From the NCBI GenBank assembly GCA_031963045.1, contig JASSUK010000040.1, forward strand, positions 1-64,000: a stretch of DNA of 64,000 bases, written 5' to 3'. Below the pieces are notes generated by a model. That model saw only the letters and a list, made by a program, of their open reading frames with translations. It was not told the origin of the DNA and searched no databases. The position numbers and the translations under genes are program-made. Source of the stretch: JASSUD01 sp031963045. GTDB lineage: Bacteria; Pseudomonadota; Gammaproteobacteria; Burkholderiales; Burkholderiaceae. Shown here piece by piece: positions 17,245-26,119 of this stretch; position 1 is the stretch's first letter, and each line of letters starts with the position of its first letter.

Positions 17245-18426
17245 TTAAACAAGCTCTTGCATATCGCATACAAAAAGACGTTGATATTCCTTGATTGCAT
17301 AGCGATCCGTCATACCCGCAATGTAATGTGCGATTAAACGAGGTTGCACTCCAGGATCATCGCTTTGATATTTGGGGGGCAACAAACGATTATCATTTTT
17401 AAATGCATTAAAGAGTGCTGTGATCATGGATTGCGCTTTATTAGCCATGCGCAATACTTTGTAGTGTCGATATAGATTTTTAAATAAAAATCGTTTGAGT
17501 TGTAGTGCCTGCCTCGCCATTTCAGTGCTGTAAGCCACTAAAGGAGGGGCTTGCCGAACAGCATCAGGAGAATCTGGGGCATGCTGTCTGATGTTTGCTC
17601 GCGTTCTATCGATGAGGTCGACAATCAATGCATTGATCATGCGCCGCACGGTCTCATGAATAAGTCTACGTTCAGGTAGCCCTGGGTACGTTTTCGAAGC
17701 TTCTTGATAGTATGTCTTCCATAAATCTAGTGCTTCGAGTTGCTCAAGCGTTAATAAACCTGAGCGCAAACCATCATCTATATCGTGATTGTTATAGGCA
17801 ATTTCATCGGCCAAATTGGCAATTTGTGCTTCGAGGGCCGGCTGTTTACCCAATAGAAAACGCTCGCCTATTTCTCCTAAAGAGGCTGCTTTTTCGCGTG
17901 AGCAGTGCTTGAGAATGCCTTCCCGGGTTTCAAAACAAAGGTTTAATCCGTCAAACGCGCCATATCGTTCTTCTAGCTCGTCCACAATAGTCAAACTTTG
18001 CAGATTATGTTCAAAGCCTGCATATTCACGCATACAGGCATTTAACGCATCTTGGCCCGTATGACCGAACGGTGTATGGCCCAGATCATGCGCGAGCGAG
18101 ATGGCCTCTACGAGATCTTCATTCACGCGCAATTGCCGGGCAATAGAACGCGCTATTTGCGCTACTTCTAGACTATGCGTCAGGCGCGTGCGAAACAGAT
18201 CGCCTTCATGATTAACAAATACCTGCGTTTTATATTCCAAACGCCGAAAAGCAGCGCAATGAATAATGCGATCTCGATCACGCTGAAATTCCGTACGTGC
18301 ATGGGGCCTGGGTTCATCATAACGACGTCCCCGTGAATACCTCGAATGCGAAGCGTAGCAGGCGAGGTGTGCTTCCAAATCCAAGGAGTGTGCTTCCTCC
18401 ACCGGTATATGCAGGTCTGTATTCAT
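17245..18426 (-). CDS. dgt: Deoxyguanosinetriphosphate triphosphohydrolase-like protein
   Basis: This HD-domain dNTPase hydrolyses dNTPs (classically dGTP) to the nucleoside and triphosphate. The 393-residue product has the family opening SRGRRYDEPRPHARTEFQRD. Metal-binding residues are in TRLTHSLEV, LAHDLGHTPFGHTG and EIAYNNHDIDDG; FRRLEYKTQVF is also conserved. It is the shorter dGTPase-like type common in beta-proteobacteria; substrate range cannot be read from sequence. It follows aroB on the same strand after 32 bases, the usual aroK-aroB-dgt order. Confidence 0.93.
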   Translation of the reverse strand: MNTDLHIPVEEAHSLDLEAHLACYASHSRYSRGRRYDEPRPHARTEFQRDRDRIIHCAAFRRLEYKTQVFVNHEGDLFRTRLTHSLEVAQIARSIARQLRVNEDLVEAISLAHDLGHTPFGHTGQDALNACMREYAGFEHNLQSLTIVDELEERYGAFDGLNLCFETREGILKHCSREKAASLGEIGERFLLGKQPALEAQIANLADEIAYNNHDIDDGLRSGLLTLEQLEALDLWKTYYQEASKTYPGLPERRLIHETVRRMINALIVDLIDRTRANIRQHAPDSPDAVRQAPPLVAYSTEMARQALQLKRFLFKNLYRHYKVLRMANKAQSMITALFNAFKNDNRLLPPKYQSDDPGVQPRLIAHYIAGMTDRYAIKEYQRLFVCDMQELV

Positions 18427-18458
18427 ACCTCTCTCTTACACATGATGAGCTCTACCAT

Positions 18459-19538
18459 TTACTGCATGCTTTGGGCTAAAACTGCATAAAGATCAGAGTC
18501 GGACACAGGCTTTAGGCATGCTTCCCCTAAATTTTTTAGCAATACAAAATTGATTTGGCCTGCATCTGATTTTTTATCCACTCGCATACTCTCCATATAA
18601 CATTGCGCGCTCAGTGTCGGAGGGGTTATGGGCAAACCTGCTGCACGAATAAGGTCTACTAAGCGCCTGCGTTGCGCTGCGCTTAGCGTATCTACACGCA
18701 CCGATAGATCTGCAGCAAACACCATCCCGCATCCAACTGCCTCGCCATGCAACCACTGGCCATACCCCATATTAGTTTCAATGGCGTGCGCTAATGTGTG
18801 ACCGAAATTTAAGATAGCCCGATTTCCAAGCTCTTTTTCGTCTGCGCCCACAATGGCTGCTTTTAATTTACATGCCCAATGTACTGCTTCTACGGTAGCA
18901 GTTTCATCGCGTGCATTTAAAGCTGTGATCCGAGAATCTATCCAATCTAAAAACGCGCTGTCGGCTACTGCTGCGATTTTAATAATTTCAGCCAATCCAG
19001 CGATCCATTCGCGAGAGGGCAAGGTATGCAGCGTAGAAGTATCTGCGATAACGGCCTGGGGCTGATAAAAGGCCCCGATCATATTTTTACCGAGTGCGTG
19101 ATTGATTCCTGTTTTCCCTCCCACCGAAGAATCTACTTGCGCTAAGAGTGTGGTTGGAACTTGGATAAAAGGCACTCCACGCATATAGCAAGCAGCGGCA
19201 AACCCGGTCATATCGCCCACTACTCCGCCTCCTAGAGCAATCAGTGTGGTTTTTCGTGAAGCTTGCGCGAGGAGCAATTTTTCAAAAATCTGATTAAAGG
19301 TATGCCACTCTTTATATACCTCTCCATCTGGCAATACGATCCAGGTTACGGACTTACCCAATGAAGCCAGCGTAGCTCTCAGTGCTTCTCCATACAAAGG
19401 ATCCACCGTTGTATTGGTCACTACCGCACAGGTACTGCCTGCTATATGCGGAGCAAATAGATCGGCTCGCGTAATAAGGTTGCTACCTATATGAATCGGA
19501 TAACTGCGCGAACCAAGCTCAACGTTAAGAGTAATCAT
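18459..19538 (-). CDS. aroB: 3-dehydroquinate synthase
   Basis: AroB converts DAHP to 3-dehydroquinate, second step of the shikimate pathway, using NAD and a divalent metal. The 359-residue product has the NAD-binding GGGVVGDMTGFAA, the LAQVDSSVGGKTGINH block, and metal ligands in ILNFGHTLAHAIE and WLHGEAV. The length is normal. It lies downstream of aroK (about 82 bases), whose coding region holds the next shikimate kinase step; a family B miniature (19562-19595) is between them. Confidence 0.97.
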   Translation of the reverse strand: MITLNVELGSRSYPIHIGSNLITRADLFAPHIAGSTCAVVTNTTVDPLYGEALRATLASLGKSVTWIVLPDGEVYKEWHTFNQIFEKLLLAQASRKTTLIALGGGVVGDMTGFAAACYMRGVPFIQVPTTLLAQVDSSVGGKTGINHALGKNMIGAFYQPQAVIADTSTLHTLPSREWIAGLAEIIKIAAVADSAFLDWIDSRITALNARDETATVEAVHWACKLKAAIVGADEKELGNRAILNFGHTLAHAIETNMGYGQWLHGEAVGCGMVFAADLSVRVDTLSAAQRRRLVDLIRAAGLPITPPTLSAQCYMESMRVDKKSDAGQINFVLLKNLGEACLKPVSDSDLYAVLAQSMQ

Positions 19539-19561
19539 GCGTCATTGTGCTAAAAATTAAT

Positions 19562-19595
19562 TAGGGTGTGTCCTCAAGATTGAGGACATGCTCTA
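19562..19595. repeat. Family B miniature (34 bp)
   Basis: TAGGGTGTGTCCTCAA (19562-19577) is followed almost immediately by its inverse TTGAGGACATGCTCTA. Only the terminal inverted repeats of the 145-bp element remain. It could act as a small hairpin between aroK and aroB. Confidence 0.7.
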
Positions 19596-19620
19596 GGATA
19601 ATAAAGAAAACCCAACTTTC

Positions 19621-20157
19621 TCATTGCTTATTTTCCACAAGGGTAAGGATAGCTTTTATATACTCCGTGAACCCTTTTTGTTTTCTGTCACCGGCATCTG
19701 CCCCTTGCGGCAAAACCCAATGAGCGCAAGCGCGATAGAGCGGGTCACGCACAGCATATAGAGCCGCTAAGATTGCATGAGGATCGTCTGTTTGCAAAAG
19801 CGGGCGCGTTTTACTATTTTTGACGCGCTCCCAGAGTTGGTCTGGCGTAGCATGAAGATAAATGACCGTACCGCGACTACGGAGGTAGTCCCTGTTTTCA
19901 GGTTGCAGCACCGCACCGCCTCCTGTGGCCAACACAATACCTTGGTGCTGCGTCAACTCATCAATCATGCGCGATTCTCTACGCCGAAAACCTGCTTCTT
20001 GCTCATGCTCAAAAATATGAGCGATAGTTACGCCGGTGCGCTTTTCGATTTCTCGATCAGAATCCCAAAATGGGCAGGCCAGTTTTTTAGCAAGTGCTTG
20101 GCCAACGGTTGTTTTACCTGCCCCCATTAAGCCGATCAAAAAAATATTATTGGACAT
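19621..20157 (-). CDS. aroK: Shikimate kinase
   Basis: AroK phosphorylates shikimate with ATP. From ATG 20157 the product is 178 residues. It shows the P-loop GLMGAGKTTVG (residues 8-18), the shikimate-binding DSDREIEKRTG and ATGGGAV motifs, a Walker B-like region, and the lid with conserved Arg (RTRPLL-type: KTRPLLQ). The start at 20157 (MSNNIFLIG) matches the family; the frame extends upstream into mutL without support. mutL ends 9 bases upstream on the same strand, so the two may be co-transcribed. Confidence 0.96.
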   Translation of the reverse strand: MSNNIFLIGLMGAGKTTVGQALAKKLACPFWDSDREIEKRTGVTIAHIFEHEQEAGFRRRESRMIDELTQHQGIVLATGGGAVLQPENRDYLRSRGTVIYLHATPDQLWERVKNSKTRPLLQTDDPHAILAALYAVRDPLYRACAHWVLPQGADAGDRKQKGFTEYIKAILTLVENKQ

Positions 20158-20165
20158 ACTCACAC

Positions 20166-22154
20166 TCACTGACCGCGCATAAAGAGTTGGTCTAATGCTG
20201 CCAAAGAAAGCTGATACCAAGTGGGTCTGCCGTGATTGCACTGATTGGCACGCGGAGTCGTTTCCATCTGCCTTAAAAGGCTATTTATTTCATCGATGCT
20301 CAAGCGTCGATTAGCTCGCACAGCATAGTGGCAAGCCATCGTACTTAATAGGGCATGCTGGTGTTCGATGAGTAGTTCTGAGCCCTGATATTGATGCAAA
20401 TCTTGCAAAATGGCCCGCACTAGTGCGGGCAGATCCGCAAGAGCCAGTAGTGCGGGAACAGCTCGAATCGCTAAGCTTGTAGGCGACTGCACGCTTACTT
20501 CAAAACCTAGCTCAAGCAGCGTGGCTTCATGCTCTTGCACCAGTCCGGTCTCAATAACGCTCGCAGGCATGGATATAGGAATAAGTAAAGGCTGAACCGC
20601 AATGGAGTGCGCGCTCAGAGCTGCTTTGAATTGTTCATACAAGATACGCTCATGGGCCGCATGCATATCCACTACGACTAGACCTTGCTTATTTTGTGCC
20701 AATACATAAATGCCATGTAATTGGCCTATCGCAAAGCCTAAAGGATGTTCTTCTTCATTTTGTGTATCCCATATCTGCGTTTCTTCAGACAGAGGGAGAT
20801 CTGTATCTTTTGCTGTTATATCTACCGCTATATGGCTAGATGGGTTTGCAAAATCTAAAGCAGAGGGATCTGAGGCCATCCCTGGCTGCAAGGTCGGTTC
20901 AGAAACATAATTTTGTGCTGGTTGCTCTAGCGTATACGTATACGCTTGCCCTTCGCCATTTTTTGTATATTTAGCGGCGTCTGCTGCCAAGCGCATTTGC
21001 AATGTTTGTTGATGCAAATAAGGCTGTGTCATGGGCCAAGAGCTTGCAAATGCGCTCTTTTTTGATTTTGGCGCAGCACTAGATCCACCAGACTTGGCAA
21101 AAACCTGCGCCAAAGTATTGGAAAAATCGGCTTCCAGATGCATAGCCTGCCCTGGAGCACTCTGCTCTCCAGCAACTGTAGATAAGGCGCGCTGCACGGC
21201 TCGACGGATAAATTGATGAATAGCGCGGGATTCATGAAAACGCACTTCAATTTTAGAAGGATGCACATTTGCGTCGACAGCGTCTGGCGGCAATTCTAAA
21301 AATAATACGTAAATAGGCTGCCGATCTCCATGCAGCACATCTTGATACGCACTGCGTAGCGCGTGCGTGAGCAATTTGTCACGCACAAAGCGACCATTCA
21401 CAAAGAAGTATTGTTGATCTGCACGCGCACGACTTAATGTTGGCAGCCCTAATAGGCCATGTAATCGTATGGGTGGCGCTGACTCCTCTACACTTACATG
21501 CCCCTCACTAACGAAAGAAGCACCCAAAATATCTGCACTGCGCGTTGCTAGGTCACCCGCTAACCAGCGCTCTACTAATCGCCCGTTATGCTCTACCTCA
21601 AAGGCCACATCTGGGCGCGCTAATGCGATACGTCGAATAACTTCTAGGCAATGGCCCCACTCCGTTGTTTCGCTTTTTAAAAACTTGCGGCGAGCAGGGG
21701 TGCTGAAATACAGATCCTGCGCTTGGACCGTCGTTCCGAATCCGCCCATAGCCGGGGTCAAAGCACCTGTTTGTGCAGAAATGCTACTAGCATGCGATGC
21801 ATCGGCCGGGCGGCTAGTAATAGAGAGCTGCATAACCGAAGCAATCGCTGCGAGTGCTTCTCCGCGAAACCCCAGCGTACTGACTGATTCCAGCTCAGCA
21901 AGCGAGTGTATTTTGCTAGTCGCATGACGCTGTAATGCAACAGCAAGCTCCTCTGCAGCAATACCGCACCCATCATCTCGAATGACGATCGATTTGACCC
22001 CACCCTGTTCGAGTGCGATATGCAAGGAAGATGCACCCGCATCTAAGGCATTCTCAAGAAACTCTTTGACAACCGAAGCGGGCCGCTCAATCACTTCTCC
22101 AGCAGCAATTTGACTAATCAACAGATCAGGGAGCAAGGCAATCTTAGCGGACAT
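20166..22154 (-). CDS. mutL: DNA mismatch repair protein MutL
   Basis: MutL couples mismatch recognition by MutS to strand removal. The 662-residue product has the GHKL ATPase motifs ENALDAGA, DDGCGI and GFRGEALA in the first 110 residues, a Pro/Ser-rich linker, and a C-terminal dimerisation domain. Near residue 493 it carries DMHAAHERILYE, a form of the DQHA(x)2E(x)4E motif that marks MutL proteins with their own nicking endonuclease. CNHGRPTW closes the C-terminal domain. All key motifs are present, so mismatch repair probably works. The gene is followed closely by aroK; upstream lies the family A element and hscA. Confidence 0.97.
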   Translation of the reverse strand: MSAKIALLPDLLISQIAAGEVIERPASVVKEFLENALDAGASSLHIALEQGGVKSIVIRDDGCGIAAEELAVALQRHATSKIHSLAELESVSTLGFRGEALAAIASVMQLSITSRPADASHASSISAQTGALTPAMGGFGTTVQAQDLYFSTPARRKFLKSETTEWGHCLEVIRRIALARPDVAFEVEHNGRLVERWLAGDLATRSADILGASFVSEGHVSVEESAPPIRLHGLLGLPTLSRARADQQYFFVNGRFVRDKLLTHALRSAYQDVLHGDRQPIYVLFLELPPDAVDANVHPSKIEVRFHESRAIHQFIRRAVQRALSTVAGEQSAPGQAMHLEADFSNTLAQVFAKSGGSSAAPKSKKSAFASSWPMTQPYLHQQTLQMRLAADAAKYTKNGEGQAYTYTLEQPAQNYVSEPTLQPGMASDPSALDFANPSSHIAVDITAKDTDLPLSEETQIWDTQNEEEHPLGFAIGQLHGIYVLAQNKQGLVVVDMHAAHERILYEQFKAALSAHSIAVQPLLIPISMPASVIETGLVQEHEATLLELGFEVSVQSPTSLAIRAVPALLALADLPALVRAILQDLHQYQGSELLIEHQHALLSTMACHYAVRANRRLSIDEINSLLRQMETTPRANQCNHGRPTWYQLSLAALDQLFMRGQ

Positions 22155-22201
22155 AGATAGGGAAGTAGAACGTATCTAAAAGATAATAATAGGAGAAGCT
22201 C

Positions 22202-22331
22202 GTAGGTTGGGGTGAGGCACGAACCCCAACATCCAACCACCGACCTTTTCAAACCTGCTTATAACTTTCCAAGGGTCGTTATTAGAGGATAGTGGTTTGC
22301 ATGTTGGGGTTCGTGCCTCACCCCAACCTAC
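22202..22331. repeat. Family A element with perfect 31-bp inverted ends (130 bp)
   Basis: The left end GTAGGTTGGGGTGAGGCACG continues to AACCCCAACAT, and the right end is its exact reverse complement over 31 bases. The middle (...CCGACCTTTTCAAACCTGC...) is shared with the other full copies. It occupies most of the hscA-mutL spacer, where fdx would be expected. Confidence 0.9.
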
Positions 22332-22334
22332 AAG

Positions 22335-24338
22335 TCACGTTTTTAAATCAGTCAATTTTTTACCTCCCAAAGCTTGGCGCAAACTCTGCTCCAAACGTCG
22401 TTCAGCGAAGGTTTCGGTTGCTTGCTCGCAAGCTTTTAAAGCATGCGCTATCGCATCCCGATCTGTCGTACTTTTGGCTTCACGTAAAGACTGTAAGCTG
22501 GCTTCAATTACCGCACGCTCTGTAGAGGTAAGGATATCAGCGCTCTCAACTAGAGCAGATTCTGTAAAGGCCAGAAATTGTTCTGCTTCAATTTGCTGTT
22601 CACGCAAGGCACGAGCATGCATATCGGTGGAAGCCGATGCAAAGCTCTCTTCGAGCATGCCGCGCACGGCTTCATCGCTCAAACCATAAGAAGGTTTAAC
22701 CGTAATAGAAGCCTGCTTACCTGTTTGTTGTTCGCGCGCAGATACATACAAAAGCCCATCTGCATCAACCTGGTAAGTCACACAAATACGTGCAGTACCC
22801 GCAGCCATCGGCGGAATATCCTGCAACTCAAAACGGCCCAAGGAACGGCAATCTTGCACTAATTCCCGCTCACCTTGCACAACATGGATCACCATGCCGG
22901 TTTGGCCGTCTTTAAAGGTAGTGAATTCTTGAGATTTAGCAGCGGGTAAGGTGGTATTGCGTGGAATGATTTTTTCGACCAATCCTCCCAATGTTTCAAC
23001 CCCTAAGGTTAAAGGGAGCACATCGAGCAACAGCCAATCCTCCGATCCCTCTGCCACATCACCTTCTTTAGACCCACGATTGCGTCGATTACCCACCAGC
23101 AAATCCGCCTGCATTGCAGCTCCAAGCGCCACAATTTTGTCAGGGTCGATACTCGTGAGAGGGGGTTTTCCAAAAAACGCACTTACAGCATTGCGTAATA
23201 CCCGCATACGCGTAGCACCACCCACCAAAAGTACTTCTTGAATATCTGATTTTTTAAGGCCTGCGTCATGCAAAACCTGCTGGGTCAGGCCCAAGGTACG
23301 CTGCATCAAGGGTTCGATGAGTTGCGCAAAAAGAGCCAGCTGTAAACGGCAAGTAATACGCTGCCCTGTAGAGAGGGTGGCATCAAACTCGACTTCATCA
23401 ACCTCTGATAAGGCTTCTTTAATACGGCGAACTTCATTAAGCACACGCCGTTGATCTGCCGCATTGAGTGTAATGGCTGGATGGGGCGCATTGCCGCTAT
23501 CGGTTATAGAAGAAGCTGTTGTTGTGCCTTCTGATTCGATATGACGCATCACATAGTCAAATACTAGGTGATCAACATCATCACCACCCAAAGCACTATC
23601 TCCGCCCGTCGCAAGTACTTCAAATACCCCTCGATCACGCTTCAAAATCGAGAGATCGAAAGTCCCTCCGCCAAGATCATAAACAGCATAGCAACCTTGC
23701 GCGCTATTTTCTAAACCATATGCTATAGCCGCAGCAGTCGGTTCATTCAGTAGGCGTAGCACATCGAATCCAGCCAATCGGGCTGCGTCTTGTGTTGCTT
23801 GTCTTTGCGGTTCATCGAAATAAGCAGGAACCGTAATAACCGCGGGCAAACGCTCAGAATCCTGCTGCAAAGACGCAGCGGTTGGATCAGAGGATTGTTC
23901 AGCAAAATAGCGTTGAGCACGCTCACGTAACGCAACCAAAATGTCAGCCGATACCTCTACAGGATTTTTGATACCCGCAGCTGTCTGGATCTGCGCCATC
24001 CCAGAAGCATCTACCCAATTGAGTGATGCGTGCGCTGCATGAGGGTTTTCAGGACGACTGCGTCCCATTAAGCGTTTTGCTGAAAAAACCGTATTGACTG
24101 GATCTTGCATCGCATTCGTTTGCGCTACATATCCTACTTCTTTGCTTTTATTAGCATCGATATAGCGCACCACAGAAGGCAATAACCCCCTACCTTGCTC
24201 ATCCAATAACACTTCAGCACGACCTTCATGCACCGTGGCTACTAAAGAATGGGTGGTACCTAAATCAATTCCTACTGCTGCGCGCAATGGGCGCGGTGCA
24301 GTAGGAGCATCAGGTTCAGAGATTTGTAATAAAGACAT
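22335..24338 (-). CDS. hscA: Fe-S assembly chaperone HscA (Hsp70 family)
   Basis: HscA is the specialised Hsp70 that, with HscB, helps transfer Fe-S clusters off IscU. From ATG 24338 it is 667 residues. It shows the Hsp70 nucleotide-binding signatures VGIDLGTTHSLVA, ITVPAYFDEPQRQATQDAA, YDLGGGTFDLSIL and VLLVGGATRMR. A substrate-binding domain follows (LPLTLGVETLGGL). MSLLQISEP is the typical HscA beginning; an upstream in-frame TTG adds three residues only. It follows hscB by about 135 bases. The fdx gene that normally follows is absent here, replaced by a repeat element. Confidence 0.97.
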   Translation of the reverse strand: MSLLQISEPDAPTAPRPLRAAVGIDLGTTHSLVATVHEGRAEVLLDEQGRGLLPSVVRYIDANKSKEVGYVAQTNAMQDPVNTVFSAKRLMGRSRPENPHAAHASLNWVDASGMAQIQTAAGIKNPVEVSADILVALRERAQRYFAEQSSDPTAASLQQDSERLPAVITVPAYFDEPQRQATQDAARLAGFDVLRLLNEPTAAAIAYGLENSAQGCYAVYDLGGGTFDLSILKRDRGVFEVLATGGDSALGGDDVDHLVFDYVMRHIESEGTTTASSITDSGNAPHPAITLNAADQRRVLNEVRRIKEALSEVDEVEFDATLSTGQRITCRLQLALFAQLIEPLMQRTLGLTQQVLHDAGLKKSDIQEVLLVGGATRMRVLRNAVSAFFGKPPLTSIDPDKIVALGAAMQADLLVGNRRNRGSKEGDVAEGSEDWLLLDVLPLTLGVETLGGLVEKIIPRNTTLPAAKSQEFTTFKDGQTGMVIHVVQGERELVQDCRSLGRFELQDIPPMAAGTARICVTYQVDADGLLYVSAREQQTGKQASITVKPSYGLSDEAVRGMLEESFASASTDMHARALREQQIEAEQFLAFTESALVESADILTSTERAVIEASLQSLREAKSTTDRDAIAHALKACEQATETFAERRLEQSLRQALGGKKLTDLKT

Positions 24339-24473
24339 GAGTATCAAATGATCGAATAAGTTGCGCGCTTTTGCAAAAAGCCTTCTGGAGCAGATAGCTA
24401 GCGCGCAGATGCTGTATGCAAGGTGTCATTTTGACACAGGAATAAAATAGGCCATATTACATGGCTGCGATGC

Positions 24474-25019
24474 TCAGGAAGCCGCACAATCCACTTCGAT
24501 ACTATTACGTGTAGATTTAGCCTCTTGAATTAAACGATTCAAAAACATTAATTCTCGTACGCTATTTATCGCCTGTACGTTCTCTTGAGCTTCTAGACTT
24601 TTTGCAAATACCTCAAAACAAAGATCTTGGCGGGCTTGTAATTCATATAAAAGCGTATCTAGCGCAGAACTGTCGCCAGTGGAAGCAGCCGCTTCAATAC
24701 CCTCTCGCCACTCGATTTGCTGCATTAAAAATGCAGGAGAAAGCGCGTGTACCTGTTGCCCATCTCCAAGCTCGATATTGCGTAAATGCAAAATATATAT
24801 AGCCCGCTTCAAGGGGTCTTTTAGCGTTTGATAGGCATCGTTTGCACGCGTAGACCATTGTGTTGCAATACGCTTTTGAGCCGCGCCCTGCGAAGCAAAA
24901 CGATCCGGATGAATTTGTGCTTGTATCGTACGAAACGCTTGCTCTAAATGAGCCTGATTGACAGCAAAACCTTCTGGCAAACCAAAAAGTTCAAAATAGG
25001 TGCTATCAGCAAAAGTCAT
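24474..25019 (-). CDS. hscB: Fe-S assembly co-chaperone HscB (J-domain)
   Basis: HscB delivers IscU to HscA and stimulates its ATPase. The 181-residue product starts with a J domain carrying the required HPD tripeptide (IHPDRFASQG, about residue 37), then a three-helix C-terminal domain (FLMQQIEWREGIEAA) that binds IscU. The length is normal. It is separated from iscA by a terminator and a family B element, so it may not be transcribed with iscSUA. Confidence 0.96.
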   Translation of the reverse strand: MTFADSTYFELFGLPEGFAVNQAHLEQAFRTIQAQIHPDRFASQGAAQKRIATQWSTRANDAYQTLKDPLKRAIYILHLRNIELGDGQQVHALSPAFLMQQIEWREGIEAAASTGDSSALDTLLYELQARQDLCFEVFAKSLEAQENVQAINSVRELMFLNRLIQEAKSTRNSIEVDCAAS

Positions 25020-25083
25020 GATGCATGCCTATAAAAGGTCATAAAAAAAGACTGAGAATACGAATGGAATGCTCAGTGCATGT

Positions 25084-25228
25084 TAGGGCGTGTCCTCAAT
25101 CGCCCAAAAGGGCCCCTCTTTGTGGTCGTGGGGTGACAGGTATTCACTGTACTTAAGTACTGTTCCGGTCCCTGCGCTCCTGCTCCCCCAAATAGGAGCC
25201 CCTTTTGGACGATTGAAGACACGCCCTA
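25084..25228. repeat. Family B element, full length (145 bp)
   Basis: It starts TAGGGCGTGTCCTCAATCGC and ends GATTGAAGACACGCCCTA, with arms extending inward through GGGCCCC and GGAGCCCC. The centre has CTGTACTTAAGTACTG. It is inverted relative to the copies at 45284 and 56437. It lies between iscA and hscB. Confidence 0.85.
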
Positions 25229-25235
25229 GGAAAAT

Positions 25236-25261
25236 AAAAAAGCGGCATGCGCCGCTTTTTT
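25236..25261 (-). terminator. Rho-independent terminator after iscA
   Basis: AAAAAAGCGGC (25236-25246) and GCCGCTTTTTT (25251-25261) form an 11-bp stem and 4-base loop. On the minus strand it follows the iscA stop by about 40 bases, and it is potentially bidirectional. Confidence 0.85.
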
Positions 25262-25303
25262 AGGATCTATTTGAGAGGGATTCGCGTCATGCCGGTTTGT
25301 TCT

Positions 25304-25624
25304 CTACACACGGAAAGATTCACCGCACCCACATTCATCTTTAGCATTGGGATTACGAAATTTAAAACCTTCGTTCAAACCTTCACGCACAAAATCAAGC
25401 TCCGTACCCTGAATATAAGGCAAGCTTTTTTGATTGACTACCAACGATACGCCATGACTCTCAAAAATCTCATCGCCAGGTCCAAGCTCATCGGCGTATT
25501 CAAGTTTATAAGCAAACTGTGCACACCCAGAGGTGCGTACACCTAGGCGCAAACCCAGCCCTTTGCCTCGACGATCGAGTTCTTTACGTACACGTTGAGC
25601 TGCTGATTCAGTCAGAGTAATCAT
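25304..25624 (-). CDS. iscA: A-type Fe-S carrier IscA
   Basis: IscA binds or delivers Fe-S clusters or iron during maturation of [4Fe-4S] proteins. The 106-residue product (start MITLTESAAQ) has the three conserved cysteines of the family: one in RTSGCAQFAY and two in the C-terminal ECGCGESF. The length is normal. The preferred start is ATG 25624 or the adjoining ATG 25627; the frame runs further upstream to overlap the iscU stop. It sits immediately after iscU. Confidence 0.96.
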   Translation of the reverse strand: MITLTESAAQRVRKELDRRGKGLGLRLGVRTSGCAQFAYKLEYADELGPGDEIFESHGVSLVVNQKSLPYIQGTELDFVREGLNEGFKFRNPNAKDECGCGESFRV

Positions 25625-25641
25625 CATGACATGCCCTACCA

Positions 25642-26043
25642 TTAAGCGGCGGCTTGCGCAGGCGCAGACCCATACTGCTTTTGATAATCTGCAATCGCAG
25701 CTTTAATCGCATCTTCTGCCAAAATCGAGCAATGGATTTTCACAGGTGGCAGAGAAAGCTCTTGTGCAATTCTAGTGTTTTTAACATTAGCAGCTTCATC
25801 CAATGTCATGCCTTTGACCAATTCAGTCAAAAATGAACTAGAAGCAATGGCAGAACCACATCCAAACGTTTTGGATTTGACATCGACGATGCGCCCTTCT
25901 TCCACACGAATTTGCAGCTTCATTACATCACCACAAGCAGGCGCACCGACCATTCCGGTGCCAATATGCGCTTCATCTTTTGCGAACGATCCCACATTGC
26001 GCGGGTTTTCAAAATGGTCCAAGACTTCGTGACTATAGGCCAT
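25642..26043 (-). CDS. iscU: Fe-S cluster scaffold IscU
   Basis: IscU is the scaffold on which IscS-derived sulfur and iron form a [2Fe-2S] cluster. The 133-residue product keeps the three cysteine ligands: GAPACGDVMKL, KTFGCGSAIASSS and KIHCSILAEDAI. It also keeps the LPPVK motif (here LSLPPVKIHCS) that HscA recognises. The tail is Ala-rich. iscA follows with almost no gap. All residues needed for activity are present. Confidence 0.98.
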   Translation of the reverse strand: MAYSHEVLDHFENPRNVGSFAKDEAHIGTGMVGAPACGDVMKLQIRVEEGRIVDVKSKTFGCGSAIASSSFLTELVKGMTLDEAANVKNTRIAQELSLPPVKIHCSILAEDAIKAAIADYQKQYGSAPAQAAA

Positions 26044-26070
26044 GATTTACTCCAATAAAAGTAAGGGGGT

Positions 26071-26106
26071 GCAGGTTGGGGAACATTGCTCCCCCCTAAC
26101 CTACCG
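26071..26106. repeat. Family A relic in the iscS-iscU spacer
   Basis: GCAGGTTGGGGAACATTGCT runs into CCCCCCTAACCTACC. The two outer arms of family A form an imperfect hairpin; the interior is gone. It lies within the 76-base gap between iscS and iscU. Confidence 0.6.
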
Positions 26107-26119
26107 TGCTGCGCTTATT